A stretch of DNA of 64,000 bases from Lumbricus terrestris. Taxonomy: Eukaryota; Annelida; Clitellata; Crassiclitellata; Lumbricidae. Made by a program: the position numbers and the translations under genes. The stretch is from positions 15,441,356 through 15,505,355 of the forward strand of contig OX457036.1 of NCBI GenBank assembly GCA_949752735.1. The letters run 5' to 3'. How positions within the stretch are numbered: the first letter of the stretch is position 1; every line of letters starts with the position of its first letter. Shown piece after piece: positions 60,180 through 64,000 of this stretch. The notes under the pieces were generated by a model, which searched no databases, was not told the DNA's origin, and saw only the letters and a list, made by a program, of their open reading frames with translations.

Positions 60180-60637
60180 GTGTCATGAAACGGAGTATCC
60201 CCCCTGAAAGCTATCCGGGGGATGAATTAATCTATCCCCTCGGATGGAATTAACCGGTCTATACTATCCGGTGGGATAAACAATTCTATCCCCTTTTTTT
60301 GAAAAATGCGCACAATAAAAAAATTTAAGCTGTAAGCTTAATCAAAATTTTAAGTGACTCTAATTGTTTTAAGTGTCCTAAGCAATGCTCAGATAAAGGC
60401 AACTCGAATTTATTTAGTGACTCTGAGTGTTCCTAAGTGTTTTAAATGTTTTAAGTGCTCTAAAAACAGGGCAAAACAAATTATCTAGTCGGAATAAACA
60501 TACCTGTTAGTGTCATTGTTCAAAACAAAGCAGATGAAAATTAATTTGCCCAAAAAAATAAACGCGGAGGCGGTTTTTTCGACTTTTTTTAATTTGGGGG
60601 ATACAATTAATACGGGGGATACTCTATTTCGTGACAC
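60180..60637. mobile_element. TIR element (GTGACACGAAA family), uninterrupted copy
   Basis: Left end GTGTCATGAAACGGAGTATC, right end ATACTCTATTTCGTGACAC. About 458 bp, with tandem AAGTGTTTTAAGTG-like stretches inside. It is the same family as 5116-5733. Confidence 0.8.
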
Positions 60638-60775
60638 AGGCAACGATTAATTAATTCTCGTCAAGGAAGTTTAGCAACACATATAGTTTTACAAGACCTT
60701 AAGATGCAATAATTATTGTCTATTATTGTTATCAATAGCAATGAAGTCCAACGGAATTCTTCTGATGATGTTGGA

Positions 60776-61135
60776 GTTGGTGATATGCAAAGTGACGATT
60801 ATATGATTGATGTCGGCGTTTTTATCGGTGGTGTTGGTAGTGGTGGTCGTGGTGGTGGTGAGGGTAGTGGTGGTGCTGCTGCTACTGGTGGCTGTGGCGG
60901 CACTGGCTGTGGTGGTGGTGGTGGTAGTGGTTGTGGTGGTGATGATGATGTAACGGTGCTTATGGTGGTGGTCGTGGTGGTGGTGGTGGTGATGATGTAG
61001 CGGTGCTTGTGGTGGTGGTCGTGGTGGTGATGGTGATGGTGATGGTGATGGTGATGGTGGTGGTGGTGAGGGTGGTGGTACTAATGGTGGTAGTGGCGGT
61101 TTCGGTGGCGGTGGTGGTGTTGGTTGTTGTTGTTG
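60776..61135. repeat. (GGT)n microsatellite
   Basis: GGTGGT with GCT, GAT and GTC variants. Confidence 0.93.
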
Positions 61136-61499
61136 TGTATGCGGTGGTGATAGGATTACGACACTGATAATAATGACGAGCGCGCTGAAAATTAACGCAA
61201 TTGCAAGAAATCTTGCAAATTTATGTATCGCCATTCGAAACCGATGCTTCGCAGGGTTCCTCAATCTCAACAATATGCTCAGATTTAAACAGCGACGGTT
61301 TCTATGCGTGCACTATTCACGGGTTTCTATCGCAGTTTGAGTACAGGACTCCATGCATAAATAACTAATAGTCTCTTTATACTTTTAATGCCTAGTATAA
61401 TAGACCCACCGTATCGAATAGGCACAGCATTTTGAAAGCATAAACTCACAGTGTTTAAAATATAATCCGGATAGTGCTCTCGAATCATTATCGCATCCA

Positions 61500-61523
61500 C
61501 GCAGACGCGCGCGCGCACACACA

Positions 61524-61561
<38 letters not shown>

Positions 61562-61589
61562 CACATACACACACACACACACACACACG
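61500..61589. repeat. (CA)n microsatellite
   Basis: CACACA with GCGCGC at the left edge, next to the mariner-like element. Confidence 0.95.
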
Positions 61590-62219
61590 GATGACTATAA
61601 TTATATACAGGGTGCGCCAAAAAAAGTAATCCCCTACGGCTTTTAAGCAATATCTTGGCCAAAATAGGAATTTTTCAAATCCAGTTTTACGGGCTTGAAG
61701 GTAATTCATATCTACGTACAATAGCCAAATTTCATAGCCATGTGTGAAACAGAACAAAAGTTATATCACTTTTAGTGAGGCCACCCACCCCTTTTTGACG
61801 ATTCAAAAACGCGACGCAACAAAAAGTAACACAAAACCAATTTAATTATTCTGGCCAATGTCTTGGCCAAAACTAAGAATATCGAAATGAAATTTTACAG
61901 GCTTAAAGACAATTCATATCTGCACATGGTGGTCCGATTCCATCAAAATATTTCAAACAGAACAAAAATTATACCACTTTTAGGGAGGCCACCCCCGTTT
62001 CTTGACGATTCAAAGACGTAACGCAGCAAAAAGTAGCAAAAACACGATTTTATTAAGTCTCATCTTAAATAATTGTTATCAAATAGCCTTGATATTGCCA
62101 GATGATCATTATTATTACTATTTAAAAAAGAAACAGGGCACCAGCGTAGCTGCGCGCCACTGAGAAGTCACTTAGCAAGATGACGATCAAATTGGTAAAC
62201 AAGGAATCTATCAGCTTAA

Positions 62220-62301
62220 TCAACAGGTCCATCAAGAACTTTGCAAAGAGACTCAAAAGAAGTTTTGGCACGGGTGGTGGGCACATTGAGCACAAGTTGT
62301 G
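62220..62301 (+). pseudogene. Mariner-type transposase C-terminal remnant
   Basis: ATC AAC AGG ... TTG TGA encodes INRSIKNFAKRLKRSFGTG and GGHIEHKL. Upstream frames are broken and no DDE/D residues can be placed. Confidence 0.6.
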
Positions 62302-62683
62302 AAGCACTACCAAGGTCATTTGACAACAGTTATTTGAGATGAGACTTAATAAAATCGTGTTTTTGTTACTTTTTTGTTGCGTTTCGTTTTTGAATCGTCA
62401 AAAAACGGTGGGTGGCCTCACTAAAAGTGGTATAACTTTTGTCCTGTTTGAAATATTTTGATGAAATCTGAGCATCATGTGCAGATATGAATTGTCTATA
62501 AGCTTGCATAATTTCACTTCGATATTCTTAATTTTGGCGAAGATATTGGCAACAAACCTAATTTTTGTTGCGCTTCGTTTTTGAATCGTCTAAAAACGGT
62601 GGGTGGCCTCCCTAAAAGGGGTGTAACTTTTGTTCCGTTTGAAATATTTTTTTGTAATTTGACCATTGTACGTAGATATAAAT

Positions 62684-63066
62684 GTGGCGCCGCACACCGA
62701 AATGAGCATTAAGTCGGAGATTACACATCAGAGATATTAGAGAAATAGTATTTATTGAATTTTTTATTTTTTGTAAAAAATGTTACTAAAAAAATTTTTT
62801 TTAAAAAATTTTGAACTTTTTTCCAAAGGACAAGTAGCCAAGCTATTTTAATGCTCCTGATTTACAAATTATTATTTTAATTTATTTAATTTAATTAATT
62901 AATTAATTTAATTGGATCACTTTTTTCCCTTTATCTTAGGCTAGAATTAAGCTAGAGCAATAATTTTTGTGTCATTTTGACGCCTGAGACAAGGCCTTTG
63001 AAATGATGCATCAAATGCAATATATTTGAAAATCACCTTAATGCTCATTTCGGTGTGCGGCGCCAC
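62684..63066. mobile_element. Nested 383-bp MITE with 30-bp perfect TIRs
   Basis: Left begins GTGGCGCCGCACACCGAAAT and the right end is its reverse complement through ATGAGCATTAAG. The interior is AT-rich. AAAT on both sides is a likely short target duplication. It disrupts the mariner-like element at 61608-63167. Confidence 0.85.
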
Positions 63067-63239
63067 AAATTGCCTTTAAGACTGTAAAGTTTCATTTAAA
63101 AATTCGTATGTTTGGCCAAGATATGGGCTAAAAACCGTAGGGGATTACTTTTTTTTGGCGCACCCTGTATATATAATTCAATTTCAATGCATCTTATAAC
63201 TCTTTATTACATTCATATACACAGATTAATATACGTGAT

Positions 63240-63365
63240 TTCGCATTATATATATATATACACATGCAGAGCATACTAAGTGTCATAGCACATATATCAA
63301 CAGTGCATATACGCATACACATAAATATATATATATATACATAATTATATATATACACTATATAT
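63240..63365. repeat. (TA)n-rich tract
   Basis: TATATATATATA interspersed with CACATG. Confidence 0.85.
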
Positions 63366-63624
63366 TATTGCATAACGGCCCGTCAGATGCATCGATCACG
63401 TCTTTGAATTATTGAATTTACGACCTGCTCCTAATGGTTCCATAGTGTCCCGCATCTCAATGGAACCAGAGTCTGCATTATCGACCATCACACCCCCACT
63501 CCACCCCACCCCACCCAACCCCACCCGACTCCACCCCAACCCACTCCCACACAGAATCCATAGGCAGCGCTCTCAGAAAGGCAAAATCACGGTGACAGCC
63601 CGACGAGCGAATGGATGAAGTGCT

Positions 63625-63944
63625 TATGCAACAGCAACAACATCATTATCGTCATCATCATCAACAACAGCAACATCCATCATCATCGTCATATTCATCA
63701 TCAACAACGACAACAATAGCGGCAGCAGCAACATCGTCATCGTCGTCGTCATTAGCAACAACAGAAGCTGAATCATCATCAACAGCAATTTTAATATCAT
63801 CATCGTCGTCGTCATCATCAGCAACAACACCAGCAACATCGTCATCATCGTCATTATCATCAAAAACAGCAACATCATTTTCGTCGTCATCATCAACAGA
63901 AACAACAACATCATCATTGTCATCAACAACAACAGCAGCAGCAG

Positions 63945-63976
<32 letters not shown>

Positions 63977-64000
63977 GCAGCAACATCATCATCGTCATCA
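63625..64000. repeat. (CAT)n/(CAA)n microsatellite, runs off the window
   Basis: ATCATCATC, AACAACAGC and TCGTCGTC blocks. It continues beyond base 64000. Confidence 0.93.

Larger units (their letters stand above)
61608..63167. mobile_element. Tc1/mariner-like element, CAGGGTGCGCC termini
   Basis: Left CAGGGTGCGCCAAAAAAAGT and right ACTTTTTTTTGGCGCACCCTG region form long inverted repeats in a TATA context. The plus strand near 62220-62301 encodes INRSIKNFAKRLKRS and GGGHIEHKL plus stop, a transposase C-terminal relic. A different TIR element is nested at 62684-63066. Confidence 0.82.

Noticed and set aside
60713..61273. 186-residue Pro/His/Thr-rich frame
   Set aside because: Translation of the GGT array; the non-repeat ends have no recognisable domain.
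63624..63998. 124-residue Leu/Met-rich frame
   Set aside because: Translation of CAT/CAA repeats running off the window.

Overview
The window is eukaryotic, animal nuclear DNA. It has spliced genes with GT-AG introns, many microsatellites, non-LTR retrotransposon pieces, tRNA-derived SINEs and a dense set of cut-and-paste transposons. The palindrome TAGGCCTA occurs at least 20 times. From memory this recalls echinoderm or hemichordate genomes, so a marine invertebrate, probably a deuterostome, is my guess. Nothing in the window proves the species.

One clearly intact protein gene is present. A nine-exon plus-strand gene spans 33,128-46,813 and encodes a predicted 1,767-residue STAND-class NTPase of the NWD1/NWD2 (NACHT and WD repeat) family. 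All eight introns have GT-AG ends and compatible phases. The gene has an upstream in-frame stop, a good start context and a poly(A) signal 284 bases past its stop codon. A second, weaker gene candidate lies on the minus strand at 16,481-17,039: two phase-compatible 5' exons encoding an acidic and polyglutamine-rich N-terminus, in GC-rich DNA, with the rest not found.

Mobile elements by region. 0-6 kb: a nested stack of hAT-type nonautonomous elements with 8-bp target-site duplications. 11-20 kb: tRNA-derived SINEs, LINE 3' tails, two unrelated 27-bp minisatellites, a TA-flanked element holding three ~173-bp repeats, and a long perfect hairpin. 23-25 kb, 51-52.7 kb and 61.6-63.2 kb: Tc1/mariner-like elements with CAGGGTG termini and decayed transposase ends. 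25.6-30.2 kb: a CR1/L2-type LINE on the minus strand, split by a 1.27-kb hAT-like insertion whose 8-bp duplication is perfect. 46.8-64 kb: no gene recognised; hAT-type elements, one mariner-like element with a further element inside it, and simple repeats.

The transposon layers can be ordered in time by nesting. The LINE families supply 3' tails that are shared with at least one SINE family. That suggests the LINE machinery mobilised the SINE, while the hAT-type MITEs (short nonautonomous DNA elements) presumably depended on a transposase encoded outside this window. No CRISPR array, rRNA gene, functional tRNA gene or operon was seen.
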